The position numbers and the translations under genes were made by a program. A stretch of 64,000 nucleotides of DNA from Psoroptes ovis (lineage: Eukaryota > Arthropoda > Arachnida > Sarcoptiformes > Psoroptidae): contig PQWQ01000025.1 of NCBI GenBank assembly GCA_002943765.1, positions 1 through 64,000 on the forward strand, written 5' to 3'. Positions 21,029 through 33,400 of this stretch are shown here, piece by piece. The notes below the pieces were generated by a model, which was not told the origin of the DNA, searched no databases, and was given only the letters and a program-made list of their open reading frames with translations. Numbering within the stretch: the first letter of the stretch is position 1; every line of letters begins with the position of its first letter.

Positions 21029-24000
21029 TCACATATCATATAATAATTCATCATAAAATGATGCTTCCAATAATCCTTTAATCCATTGATCCAATTCGAT
21101 CCATGTATTAAACAGCAAGGTATGGCCAAAATTACGTCGATCATTTGATTGTCGATGTTTGTAGCGATTTTTTTCGATAAACGTAATCGCTGGCATTGCG
21201 GCCGTAGCGGTCGCAATGGCCGAAGACGCTGACGATTCTGATGACCCTGATGACGCAGCCGAAGCCGAAGAGGATGAGGTTCCTGAGGCCAAAGATGATG
21301 CGGGTTGCGTCAGGGATCGCGGTGACTGCGGCGGTCGATTCATTGCGGCATCATCCGTGTCATCGTCGCGGACAATTTTCCGACATTTGACCGTCGGTTG
21401 CGTACGGAAAATGTTTCCCGATTCACAACCTACGTACCAATAGAGGGCGTCCAAGTCGTATTGATACAGCAGATGATGCGTCTCTTTGCAGTACAGGAAC
21501 AATTTGGTCGAAGAAAATTCGGCCAAAATATGTTTGACCGTATGTTGATCTGATGCGTGACAATAGCGGACGATGGACATGAGCATAATCGGAACGACAT
21601 TTGCGATCGGGATCGATGACTTTTGCGGCTGTTGCGGCTGGCCATTGTGACCACCACCCCCAGCGGTAGCGTTCTGCTGCGGCGACCGAACAAAATTCAA
21701 ATTAGGTACCCTGAACACGGGCTGCGTCCGTTGTTTGTCATTATTATTATAAGGGTGGAATTCGATTGAATTTTGTTCGAAATAATACCGTAGTATGTGT
21801 TCGGTTGGTTTCATTATGATCAATGAATCGGTTGACCATTGCGGTGGCCATTGTGACCAGCACAGAATAAGGGATAAGATTTTTTCGTAGCCGCAGATGA
21901 TACGTTCCAAGCGTTTTTGACATAATGATTCGAATAGGGAATAATTCTTAAGGATATAATCACTGTCCAGCCGGTTATCGCTGTCTAATTTAATCTAAAT
22001 TAATTCGAAAAATATGAATTAATTAATCATAATTCACATTTTTCAAGGGTAGAAAGACGCAAAGGGTTCAAAAATAGCTTGCGCAGCCAGCTCTAATCTC
22101 GCTAAAACTGATTCTTAGGAGTCTGACATCACATCTGAAGGACTGAGGCTTTGACCCTAAAGGGAAGTTGGTCTTGAGGCTTTGAATCAGGCGGCGAGTA
22201 GCGTTAGCTTCGCAGTGCAGCTAAATTTGCTGCGCAAGCTTTTCGTGTATAATCTTTAGAACAAGGTTATAACCCTTACCTTTTCTAGTATCATTTCCAA
22301 TATATCATTAGCCGTTGTTGAACGATTAATATGTACATTAACGTTCATTTGTTTTAATTCAGGTTGATAAAGGTATACTTTGATCGTGATGATCAGCGAT
22401 GCAATCCGCTGGTTACGATGATGGTGGTGCTGTGGCTTGAACAAGTTCGTATTATCCATGTTGCGCATGCGTTGAACTGCGGGAAGTGCGGGGACTTTTG
22501 GCTGCGGCTGAGACGGTTGAACCTGCTGAGGCTGCGTCTGCGGCTTTGAATTGGACGCTGCGCTGCGCAACGCTTTCTTGAGGCTTGCTTTGCCTTTCGG
22601 CAAAGCCTGCGCAGCTTGCGCTTGCGCAGTCTGCTGCTGTTTTTGCTTGCGATTTTGGTCGATGATCAGGTTGACCACCCGTTTGATTTGTAATTCTTTT
22701 TCCAATTCATCTTTAGTTATGTTAAATATGTTAATGTGGTGGCGCACCAAGCGCAACAAGATTTTTCTCGACACAGCTATCGATATCGTCGGTGTTTTGC
22801 GATGGGTAAAGAATAGTGATTTACATAATGCGTCAGATAGTTCATGACCTTGATGACCCTCTTCGGGACCTTCTGGGTGACCCTCTGGATCGTTTGACCG
22901 CCGGTTCGCTTGGTTCAACGTGGTGCTGTTTGGAGTAGAAAAGTTTGGTTAATCGAAGGTTGATTGAAGGGTTAACTAGGGTTAAACGAAAATAACTTAC
23001 TTGGCCAAATAAATGATTAACCTTCGCAGCAATGCATAATTAACTTGCGGCATAAAGCGTAGGAGGCGTTTGATTTGTTCATCAATTTGGGCGTCTGCGT
23101 CGGTTGAGTCACAATTCTGGTCACGATCCCGGTCACAATCATTATGACCATCGCTGTCGAACAGTTCGGACAATTCAATCCAATACGGCAACAAGCGATC
23201 GGTGAACAAACATTCATTCATCGAACGCAAATACAGCAATACGATTTGGCTAATTTGAAGAGGATTAAATTTTTGCGGCAACAAATGTACGTTCCATGTG
23301 TCATATTTCAGCTGAGTAAGCAGCTGTTGCTGTGTCCAAAGGTCCAAGGGTTTAAGCGGCTGCTGTGGCTGGGGTTGCGGTGAGTCACGGTCACATTGGA
23401 CTGCTTCGGCCACCGGTTCGATATGACGCACCATCAATGGATTGTCATCGCCCAACGAATCCTGGACGCTGGATGCGAACAGGTTCATACCTTGCGTATT
23501 GAAGGTATCAAGAAATTTGAGACATTTATCCATAGCGATTGGTACGTTATCTTTGGATAGGTATTGTTCTGCGAACACTAATTTTTCGGGTGGCCGCTTC
23601 GGTACAGACCAAAATCTTATCAGCGAACAATACCAGTGGTGGATATGGTGTTCGAATTGACTGGCCAGATATATGACATTACCACCGTTTTGTGTCAAAC
23701 TAAACCCGTATTTGAATGTGGCGGTAGAGGGCGCTGGTGGTGATGAGGCGAATGGCTTGTGCGATGGTGGCGCCGCCAACGGCTTCTGCGGCAATAATAG
23801 CGGCGACTGGGCATCGATGCTCCCTCTATGATCATCGAACCGCGTTAATTTGATCGTTTTACGAAGGTTAAATATGTGATAGCGGGCGCAATCAAGGGTC
23901 AGACCTCCGGAGTTGCCAGCATGACCACCTTCGGCAGCGGGGTCATCCGCAGGGTTCGTAAGCTCGAACAGGTAGAAAAATCGGTCGGCCGTAAGCAACG

Positions 24001-25711
24001 CGAAACATTTCTGCCACTCAGCCGTTATGCTAAATTTGACCATAATGAAACCGCAGTGGTAAATCTCTGAAGGGTCAAAGGGTTGATCAGAGGTCAAAGG
24101 TTATCAAGGGTCATTCAACAATCTTACATACCTTTATTCTTGAACGCATGCAAGGTTATAGCCTGTACGAATGCATGCAACCATTGTTGCCGATCTAAAT
24201 CGGTACGGGCCGCAAACAGATAAACGCGGCCTTGACGACTGCGGACACCGATTTCGAAGAAGCACAGGGATGATGACTGATGCTGCTGCGGCTGGTGGTG
24301 GTGGTGGTCAGCGGCCGTGGTGTCTGCGCATGTCTTGGCACCCACAGGTTTCTCAATCTTCGGCAATCGGGTCTTAAGCGGTACGGATTCACAAATACCG
24401 ATGAATTCAATTTCATCCAACACAATCTTACCGCTCAATGATGTCGAAATAGATGATCGGTTAAAATAGTATGAAAGGTTAGCGTCGTAATAGTTTTGAT
24501 GATGTCGATATAGGATACACCAACGATTTTTGAAACACTTGTAGTTGGGACCAGTTTTCCATAGATAACCGCTACGTTGCAGCGACAGCGTATCAACATG
24601 CAGATGCTCGATGTCCAAGTTCTCTTCGTACGATTTCACTGCGTCCATACCGGTCGGTATGATGTCTGACGAAGGTTAACGAAAGGGTTGATGGAGGGTT
24701 AATGAAGGGTAAGATCAATGATCAAAGACAGTGCGATAAGAACTTACCTGAGCATGGCGGCTGCGGCCGCTTGATCGTCCGCGGTGGCAGCTCCGGTGGC
24801 GTCGCCGGTGGCTCCGACGATATCGGCGACATTGGAGGTGATTTCAAAGGCTCGCTGGCCGCAATACTCTTGAACTCGTTGCGATTATCACTGGCTGATT
24901 TTGAGGTGACCATAAGGTATACACCTGAATCGTTGCTGTTTGTGGTACGCTGTTTCGAAGTATAATCGTTTGATGGCGCTGATTTCTCCGGATCGTGACC
25001 GGTTGATCGCTGCGCATGATCAGTACCATCATTGTTGACGTACAGATCTTCATCATCTTCGGTTGGTACCATTGTCGTAGATGGCGCAGCATTCGTATCA
25101 GTGATCGATGGTAATCGAAATATTTGTGCTGTATGGACGATTATTTTTTTCTTGCGGGTCACACGTTGTGGCTGCTCTTTGAGTTTCTGCGCATGCTCCA
25201 CCTGCTGTGGCTGGCGCGGCAGCTCCGCTGCTGGTTTTTCGATTTGGGCTTCTTGTTCTGGCCGCTGATGCTGATGATCGGGAGCCTCAAGATGGACATC
25301 GTCATAATCGTCATCGTCCGTATGGCGTGCTGATGCGTCGTTCGGCGCCCGCGAAGGTTTCGAGGGTTTAGAAGGTTCCGAAGGTTTCGAAGGTGCCAAG
25401 GGTCGATTGGCCGACAGATTTCGCTGCAATGAAATGGTCAACGTATTAATCTCTTCAAGCAGCTGCTGTGTCATGTACAAATCGTTGAGTCGGATGGATG
25501 ATTCTGATTTGAGCAGCGGTGATGGGGTCGGCAGCTGCTCGTTGGCTTCGTTGTTACGCTGCCGCTGCTTGCTCAATCGCGGTTTCGGTATCGGACGATT
25601 CGGGAGTCGTCCATATATCGGATTACTGAATCCAATCGTCGTCGCTGGTGAATCACTGGTTGATTCGTGTTGATTTGGGTCGTTCATTGGGTATAAATTG
25701 GTCACTTTCAA
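21029..25711 (-). CDS. ARAP-like RhoGAP with PH and RA domains, no ArfGAP
   Basis: Minus-strand exons are 25711-24748, 24665-24132, 24066-23001, 22925-22280 and 21994-21029, giving 1391 residues; all introns are GT-AG and in phase. An N-terminal proline/serine-rich tail is followed by PH1 (about 352-495, RSGYLWKTG), PH2 (about 500-650), RhoGAP (about 659-900), an RA domain (about 950-1080, NVHINRSTTANDILEMILEK) and a C-terminal PH. This is the order of ARAP proteins, which turn off Rho and Arf GTPases downstream of PIP3, but no ArfGAP zinc finger lies between PH2 and RhoGAP. The RhoGAP keeps LLYLRSMNECLFT and MPQVNYALLRRLI, yet its arginine-finger loop reads GMNLFASS instead of G-I-Y-R-x-x-G, so GAP activity is doubtful. 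It could be the counterpart of insect RhoGAP15B. The start at 25711 is the first Met; 25687 is possible. Confidence 0.85.
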
Positions 25712-26243
25712 TGATTGATTGAATGATGAATACGATTTCGCCCCTTTAAATAATCACTTTTAACAATTAATAATCAATCAATTGAAATACACACACACCA
25801 AGCACTATCGATTATTCATAATTATGGATTTTCCATTCATCAAAAGAATTAAAAACTGAATCAAAGCATTAATATTGAATTAAATCGCAATTATTATTAC
25901 AAAAAAAAAAAATCACAAAAATAGACGTTGAATCATTGAATCTATGGAATTATCAATTGTCAATATATTTGTTGGCATATAACTGGCGGTATACACATAC
26001 ATACATATACATACACATATGAAGCTTACTGATGATTTCATTTTTGAAGATATTAATTAAAAAAAAAAAAAATAACGGAAATATGATTGTCCATTGTATA
26101 AACGTGTACGACAGCAGTAGCAACGATATTTGTCATAATTTTTGTGTGTTTCAATTTCCTTTCGATCAAGAGCAGCCAACTAACAGTCGGAATGTTTTGT
26201 AATTTTTTGTACGAAAGCTGCTTATTATACTCATTTTTATGGT

Positions 26244-26314
26244 GAATATGCCCGTATGAGACTCGGGCTGAGCAGGATTGATGCAAAAAATTGCCACGTG
26301 AAAATGCCGTTCTT
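26244..26314 (+). repeat. Dispersed repeat with GCCCG hairpin, copy 2
   Basis: GAATATGCCCGTATGAGACT continues with CGGGCTGAGCAGG and, 19 bp later, ACGTGAAAATGCCGTTCT. The blocks and their spacing match 930-999. The hairpin arms are kept as GCCCG/CGGGC although the loop has changed. Confidence 0.5.
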
Positions 26315-26410
26315 GACCAGTAAAGCGTTCGATATTTTAATTTTCAATTTTTTTTTCTACTTGATGATTAAACAACTGACTATCAGCGGCAAAACGACGT
26401 CATTTGTTTA

Positions 26411-26712
26411 GAGTTTCAAAATGAAAAAACGTTTGAACACCACTGATTGATACAAATATGAGCCATTAAGCGTTGTCATCCTTTGCATACAAACACAGAC
26501 ACAAATCCAAAAGTGTCATTGGACAAAATGGTTGAAAACCACTGACCATAACACTATTTTTAACCAAAAAATAAAAATAAAAACTCGAATGGAAAATCAC
26601 AGTCATGGCTAGAGGACAGTGGTTGACAACCACTGTCATTGGCTTATTTAGCTTACCAAAACTTAATGTTTTACAGCCAGTGAAAACCATTGAAAGCCAT
26701 TGAGAACCACTG
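26411..26712 (-). mobile_element. Cluster of hAT-like terminal repeats
   Basis: Read on the minus strand, CAGTGGTTCTCAATGG (from 26712), CAGTGGTTGTCAACC (from 26635), CAGTGGTTTTCAACC (from 26544) and CAGTGGTGTTCAAACG (from 26445) follow each other. CAGTGGTTCTCAACC-type sequence is the usual start of hAT transposons. The word at 26617-26635 is a perfect palindrome and so reads as an end in both directions. No transposase is present, so these are non-autonomous or nested remnants. Confidence 0.45.
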
Positions 26713-27413
26713 TTATTGGTCAATAAAAAAACTCAACCAAAACCCATAATCATCAATTAATAAAAACCCTTTAATTATCAAAAAAAATCCACAAATGACG
26801 TGTCTTCACCATTTATGTATTAAGTACTTATATTTTACTCAATTTTTCTGCACCGATAATCACATACACACATAGTAACCTCATAAAAACCTTTGAATCA
26901 TCAAAATCTTGCACTTCGAAAATTATAAGGTTCAAGTCTTTACTTCGAATGCGGCCGCAATCGCAAATTATTCAATCACCATAATTATCATCAATGGTGG
27001 CCATACGTAGACACCATGATGATCGCCTGGATGATTAACCACATGATCGACATTATCATTACCATCAATGAGATTGGTGGCTGTGCATTATTATTGAAAG
27101 TAATTTCATGGTTGAATTGATTTAATTGAAAAATTAAAAAATTGAAACTAAAAATAATGTTACACTATTTATGAATGGCCCCATAATCATTTTGAAACTA
27201 TAATTTAAAAAATGAGATTAAATAGGATTAAGCATGGAATGGATTGGTCGGCGGTGAGGATGAGAGCTATTATCATGATCATCATCGGCGATGATGGCAG
27301 TGGGGGGTGCTATCGATGATGGCGGTGGGGATGCTGCCGGTGGTTCGGATGCTTCGGTGGCTGAGATAATCCTTTGTTTCCGTGGTAATCGATTGCGTTT
27401 TCGATGAGTAATT

Positions 27414-28238
27414 TCATTGCGGAAATCGCTTCTTCCGATTGGTTTGTCGATTGTTGTTAATTCGTTGGTTTTGCGACGGCTTAACGTTAATTGGTAGCCA
27501 TTGGTGGTGATTCATGATCGATTTCGTCTGATTTGACTGCGCAAGGTGTAATTTGTCGATAACTTGCGCATCGCTGCTGCTCAGTAGGGTTAACAGCTGT
27601 TGCAGTTGACGAAGTTGTTCAAGGGTCGGTGATGCTGCGATCGATGATAGCGATGTTGCTGATGTTCGCATGGATTTGCGGTCGGTACCTTGCGGCAAAG
27701 ATGCTGATCCAAGAGGTGTTGCGGCGCTTAAAACTTGCGCAAGGGGTGTTGTACTGGAAACTGGCGCGAAAGGGTTAGCCAGAGTCGTGGAAGATTTGTC
27801 CGAAGATTCAAATTGTGCCAACAATGGATCAATGAATTTACGAGATAATTCACCAATCAGCGAACTGACAATCATTGACATTTGAAATTTGAGGATTCTT
27901 GGTGCCATATATGCAAACATAAGACGATTAAATGGTGAAGCCATCAGCAGTGATCGTCGCTGCGGTCGTTGATTTGTCGGAAAATATTTAAGTGATTCAA
28001 GTGATTTGATGGTTGGATCGATGGTAGCATGATCTGCTCGGTGATAATTCAGCCGACAGTGGTGACAGACCATCCAAATATCTGGCGATTCGAGCCGATT
28101 AGATGGCTTTAGGCCCAACACTTTGATTGGACGCATTGAAATTTGTTGCGGTAAAAACGTAAAGATAATTACAATCATAATCAATGAAAAATTATGGTAC
28201 ATGACTTGCGATGATAATGATGTGTAGACAATGGCCAC
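27414..28238 (-). CDS. Unknown probable secreted protein
   Basis: A single open frame of 274 residues ends at 27414. Met at 28202 (residue 13) begins a good signal peptide (MYHNFSLIMIVIIFTFLPQQ), so that Met is the likely start. A CHHC motif (VCHHCRLNYHRAD) follows, then a moderately hydrophobic segment (MIVSSLIGEL), a Ser/Thr/Ala/Pro-rich region, a leucine-rich helix (LEQLRQLQQLLTLLSS) and a basic Asn/Gln/Arg tail. I do not recognise the family. Near the end the +1 frame also stays open to about 27233 with protein-like composition (basic RKRNRLPRKQRII, then Pro/Ser-rich). A small unseen intron or a sequencing indel could therefore extend the protein by about 75 residues. The ARAP-like gene lies downstream on the same strand and has no evident functional link. 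Confidence 0.55.
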   Translation of the reverse strand: MAIVYTSLSSQVMYHNFSLIMIVIIFTFLPQQISMRPIKVLGLKPSNRLESPDIWMVCHHCRLNYHRADHATIDPTIKSLESLKYFPTNQRPQRRSLLMASPFNRLMFAYMAPRILKFQMSMIVSSLIGELSRKFIDPLLAQFESSDKSSTTLANPFAPVSSTTPLAQVLSAATPLGSASLPQGTDRKSMRTSATSLSSIAASPTLEQLRQLQQLLTLLSSSDAQVIDKLHLAQSNQTKSIMNHHQWLPINVKPSQNQRINNNRQTNRKKRFPQ

Positions 28239-29376
28239 AATTGATGTAATTTTCGTATTATCGAACGATATTGTATTGATTGATCTTCATTTCAGCGATG
28301 AAAATGTCAGATTTCACACATTTCTTCTGGACGCAAAGTCGTAAGATTTGACCAATTTCAACTTAAATCAAAATTTCGGTGATTGTCACAGATTTCAATG
28401 AAATCAATGAATAATGGTAAATCACAGTGATCGAGGTATTAACCTTTTTCTGACTCTTCTGATTAACCAAAATCAATCTAAGATTAATTGAATCGTCTCT
28501 TTTCGCCATCAATAACCATATTGGGTATTTTCGATGATTTTGGTTAAATTTCGGGTGCAAAGAACCCGAAGTGGTGTAATCCACCAATGTACCGATGGTT
28601 AACCAGCAAGCGGATAATTATTTAATTACATGATTCGATATAGTTTAAATCAAAAGAGTTAATCAATCAAAGTTGATTGATTCAGTCAAATCGAAATGTT
28701 TTGTTTTGTTTTCGGTTTCACCGAGCAAAACAATCTTCACCAGCAAAAGGCAATCGACCTTCAATCGAAAGTGATTGATCGATTCAACGATTGATTGATT
28801 GATTGATTAATCAATTGCTAAAGGTTCAAAGTAACAATATTTTCAATATTTCTGAATATTGTCACATAGAAAAACTTACAGTTGGACACTATTGCTTCAA
28901 AGCAAGCAGTCAATGGCTGGCACAGCCAGTCATTGACAATCGCTGTGCTTTAACATTAAACAAACATCGAAAAAACCAATTCAGAAACTTAATAAACAAA
29001 TCAAATGATAATCCTCAATCGTTATCATCATCGAAAAAAAAACAGTATCATGGCCATCGATCTCCTTGTTTAGCATATAATATGATCTGCCACCACCACC
29101 AATGATCGCTTGAACGATCAATGAACGACACTTCTTTGTTAAATCGTTGATGTCTTCGTCGTTCATTTGTTAATGGATGTATATGATAAAGACGATGATT
29201 GTTTGTTTTACATGTTTACTTGTCATTTTGTTTATTCGTTCATTGTTAAACATTGAAATTGATTCAATTTGATTGAATCAAATCGAATCAATTAGTGAGT
29301 TTTGCTTCGAAGAAATTGCAATCGACCAACATTGTCTTAGTCATTCATTTGTTCAACTTCAAGCCATCATCAACAA
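28239..29376. other. Divergent promoter region, no gene
   Basis: This 1.1-kb stretch separates two genes transcribed away from each other (27414-28238 minus and 29377-29746 plus). It holds GATTGATT repeats near 28786-28812 and AATCGAAT-like words before 29290. I recognise no specific regulatory site. Confidence 0.45.
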
Positions 29377-29746
29377 ATGGTTAAAATGAAACTGGCAATA
29401 ATTTCATCTTTGATCATTATAATCGTGACGCTATTCAACGATATTATCGCTGATGGTTACCGTGTAAAATCTACTACCGATCCAAGCTATGAATGCTCAG
29501 GTTGTGCACGTACCCGTTTGATTGGCTGCTATCAAGGCCGCTGTAGTTATCGTTGTTATCGTAGCTGTACTAATGGCACCAATGTGGTCATGGGTAAGCT
29601 TACAAATCATAGGTCATTTATAATCACTCGATTAACCCTCTGATTTTCACCCTCATTTCGCATCCGTAGAAGCGCAACGATTCGTACTGGAAGGTGAACG
29701 TCGACGACGACGACGTCGGAGATCGATAGATCGGCTCAATACTTGA
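29377..29746 (+). CDS. Small secreted cysteine-rich peptide with polyarginine tail
   Basis: Exons 29377-29593 and 29670-29746 encode 97 residues; the intron is GT-AG and in phase 1. A signal peptide (KLAIISSLIIIIVTLF, cleavage probably near Ala25) precedes a compact domain with six cysteines, C40, C43, C51, C56, C60 and C64, in the pattern C-x2-C-x7-C-x4-C-x3-C-x3-C. An N-glycosylation sequon (NGT) sits at residue 66. The second exon encodes EAQRFVLEGE followed by seven arginines, SIDRLNT and a stop. The polyarginine run could be a processing site for proprotein convertases. I do not recognise the family: antimicrobial, venom-like or hormone-like peptides would all fit. Met at 29386 is an alternative start that keeps the same signal peptide. 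Confidence 0.7.
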
Positions 29747-30457
29747 ATCAGCCGTCGTGAACCTCTATCTATTTATATGGTACACATTTTGATCATTATT
29801 AACCTTCATCCATTGATCATCTTCACTCATGGTATCATCCATTGATCATTCATTCATTTCACTTAATCATTTGTCATTGAACCAAATATGAGAAAAAACT
29901 ATGTCAAATCATATCAATTCACTCGCTGTTCATTGGAAAATTGGTTGACCCAATTTATACATTGATTACTTCGTGTAAACCCAATCGTAAACATTGCAAC
30001 ATCGTATAAACCAATCACCAATCATCGCAAATCACGACAATCGCATGATCGCAACTCACCAATAATCACAAATCGCAATCACTGATCGCATTGATCGAAT
30101 AATTCACAAATCGAATGATCACAACTCATCAATAATTCATAATCGTTCATTTACAATTCATCAAAATTTCACTTTGAATAAAAAGTATTAATTCATTATT
30201 ATTTTGAAAAATAAATATATTAAAAAAATATAAAATAATTCATTGATCATAATATTTGTTCAATATAAAAATAATAATAATAATTTACATAAATTAAACA
30301 ATTCATTCGATGTGATTCGCTTCAATATATTCACAAATATCGTATAAAATTATTTGATTTGATTAATTACCACTAATTACTCAATAAATTAATTAATTAC
30401 AACTAATTAAACTTAATTAAAGAAACTAAGCTAAATCAATTAATTAATCAATCACCT
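29747..30457. other. Convergent 3' flanks, no gene
   Basis: This AT-rich stretch lies between the ends of two genes that face each other. It contains ATCGCAAATC/ATCACAA-like repeats (30000-30130), an AATAAA-type word near 30175 (GAATAAAAAG) and AATTAATTA runs. It probably holds both 3' untranslated regions. Confidence 0.5.
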
Positions 30458-33400
30458 CTAAGGCTGCAAAGTATACCAGCGTTCATTTTTGGTGAATAAA
30501 TCAATTTGACAAAGGGGTATTTCAACTTGACCCAGTCGCTTGTTACCGGTCATATCGTATTCCCATACGGATACCTATGAGGGTGTATGGGTGGGTGGAT
30601 CGAATGGATCAAAGAATAAATCAACCAATTAATCACCGAATGAATCAAAAATTAACAAAATGAATTAACCCTTTCATGCAAAAGGTTAAACAACAAGCAT
30701 TAAGCTCCAAGGGTTAACTTTCATAACTTCACTTACCTCAAGAGTCTTCGATATGATATATTCGAGCTTATATTTATATGCAAACGTTTCCATAAATGTT
30801 GGATGTGGATTTCGGGCGATTGTCCGCGTCTTACGTTTGGTCACTTTATTCGGGTCTGGCCGCAGATACAGTTTGACATAGGTATCAGGTGCTAGCGACC
30901 GATTGATGGTCGCATTGCTGAACTGCTGCGCACCATTGGCACCGACGATCGTCGAATCCAAATTGCGGACATGACAAATCAACACATTCAGCTGTTCATC
31001 GCGATAATTCAGGTTTAATTTGATCTTTGGTTGGCGGCTGCGGCTGGTCGTCAAGGATCGTTGCTGCTGCAGCGCCACCTGGTGGCTATTGTTGGCCGTG
31101 GTGGCGCTTTTGGCGCCATCAGTGACACTTGGCGAATTCTGTAGCTCATAATCCAGGAACTGTTGATCTCGAAGTATCGGGTGGAAAAATGTGTAGATCA
31201 AATCGCAATGTGAAATTTCAGAGGCCATAGCCATCAAAGTGTTGATGAATTGATTCAAATCTAGGAGGCGCTGCTGTTGTTGCTTAGTGCTTGAAGATAA
31301 TTGGTGGAAAGTGGCCAAAGGGAATAGTCTCAATAATTTCGACTGTAACTCGAGGAATTCCTTGTAACTACGGTACACGAATTGCTCGGGGTAATTGTGA
31401 TAATCAATTTTCAGCTTATAATACTGGACCCTATTACTAGTGTTGGCAAAAATGTCGACTATTTCAACACGGGTAATATGTTCAGTGGTGGCGTTGGTGG
31501 TCGATTTCGAATGATTTACACGACATTTTGTGAAGGTAAATTGACACAATTCATTCATTATTAGTTCTTGGTCATCTTGCGGTAATTGATGATTCCCTGT
31601 ATTTTTCGTAACATTATTATTGTTCAGGGTATTGAGGGTAGCATTTATGGCGTTAACAATCACCGAATCATCATCTAGGTCGGCCATTTCATAATTGTCA
31701 TCTACAGTGAATGTGCCGTTGTTGTTGTTGTCGTCTATCGGATTATTTGAGCTGCCGCTAGCAGCGCCACCGCTGCTGCTACTAGCAGCAAACGATTGCG
31801 CAATACTGTGTAGGAAAAAATTGAGCTGAGTCGAAAACGATTTCAGCGCCTTTTCAATGAGACGATTAAACTCAACTTTAGCCTGTGATTCAATCAACTG
31901 AGGCATCAAGGCCTTATGGAAATATTGTATAGCCTCAGGTGTTACCGAATCGATACCCGACCGTATCATCATGGACATCAGCGATAGTAGGAAATCACCA
32001 TTTTGTCGTACGAGCATAAAGCATCGGCAGCAGAGATCGACGAAAAATTGATAATTCTTCGAAGGTCGGCCACCTTCATTAATGACGAACGCCATATCGG
32101 CGGTGAATACGAACGGGACCCGATCACGCCGTATGCCGGCCATCATTTGAGCGTCACCGAAAAATTTCCCAAAATCAATATGAAACAAATTACCGGCCGT
32201 CGTTACCATAATATTATCATTGTGACGATCACATATGCCCAGTAAATACGTAATGACCACATAACCAGCACATGAATGGATGAAATTTTCAATGGCCAAT
32301 TTATACGTAAATTCATTTGTATTATATCGTTTCAACCAGGTGGCGATAGTGTGCGGTTTAAAATTTCCAGTGATCCCGTATTCTTGTTGAATTTCACGCA
32401 ACGTCGAAGCTCGAGTGACCATTTCGATCATACCGGTACAATTGGCGGTGTTGAGTACGCTGAAAATGATGAGTCGAAGGTTAAGGCCGGCACGTAGCCA
32501 GCAGCGATTAATGATCGCAATGATTTGCATGACCAACATATCTTTTCGCAAGTCGTCGCCACATTTGAAAATAATCTTATGCAAATGATGTCTGCTTCGA
32601 TATATCGATTGTAGTAGTTTCGATTGTTTGTTTGAATTATCGGTGCCATTTCCATTGCCGCTATCATCGATCAAATACGGTGGTGATGATTCGAAAACCA
32701 ATTTTAGTGGCAGGGAATTTGAATTGAAATACGAGCATTGGTCTACGGCAAGGCCATTCACAAACAGTGATGGTGACAGCGGTAGCGACCTTGGAAATCG
32801 ATGTAAATGTTCATTAATGCGTTCGAGTCGTTGTCTGAGCAGCGGACTGCGCATGTCTTTGGCCGTTTGCTTGATTTCAGCTGATAGCTGAGAAAATTCC
32901 CGGCAAATTTGTTCTTGTTCAGCGAATTGTTTCCCACTGCGTTCACCAGCTATTTGTCGCAGCGATTCCAAGTAAAGCTGACAACGGGGCCCGAATATAG
33001 GGTCAGATGTACAGGATTTCAGTTGCCAGTAGAAATAGTGACAAAAACGTGCGGAAAGTAATGAAAATTCAAACAACGACCATATCAGGTGGCAATCGAT
33101 TGATTGTTCATAACGCAACGTTTGGATCAGCTGCGGTAGATAATCACATAATTCATCTACGGATATTGAATTGAGCCATTTGACTACGGTACGTCGCAAG
33201 TATCGATCTGGATAATCGATACCAAGCAATTGGATGGCTTCGATTTTCGTATAAAATATTCGTTGACCCCCGGTAAAATCCGAATCGAACGCATTCAAGA
33301 GGTTATAGATTGCGGCCAAATTATCATATGACCATGATGGTGGTGATTTAAGCAGTTTAAGTATTAAGCCCGGGTATTCCCTGAGGGTTTTCTGCTGTTT

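Larger units (their letters stand above)
25712..27413. other. Intergenic; hAT-like ends and dispersed repeat
   Basis: No gene is visible. The stretch holds the second copy of the GCCCG hairpin repeat (26244-26314), a cluster of hAT-like termini (26411-26712) and an A-rich run at 26059-26071. It probably contains the divergent 5' side of the ARAP-like gene. Confidence 0.5.
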
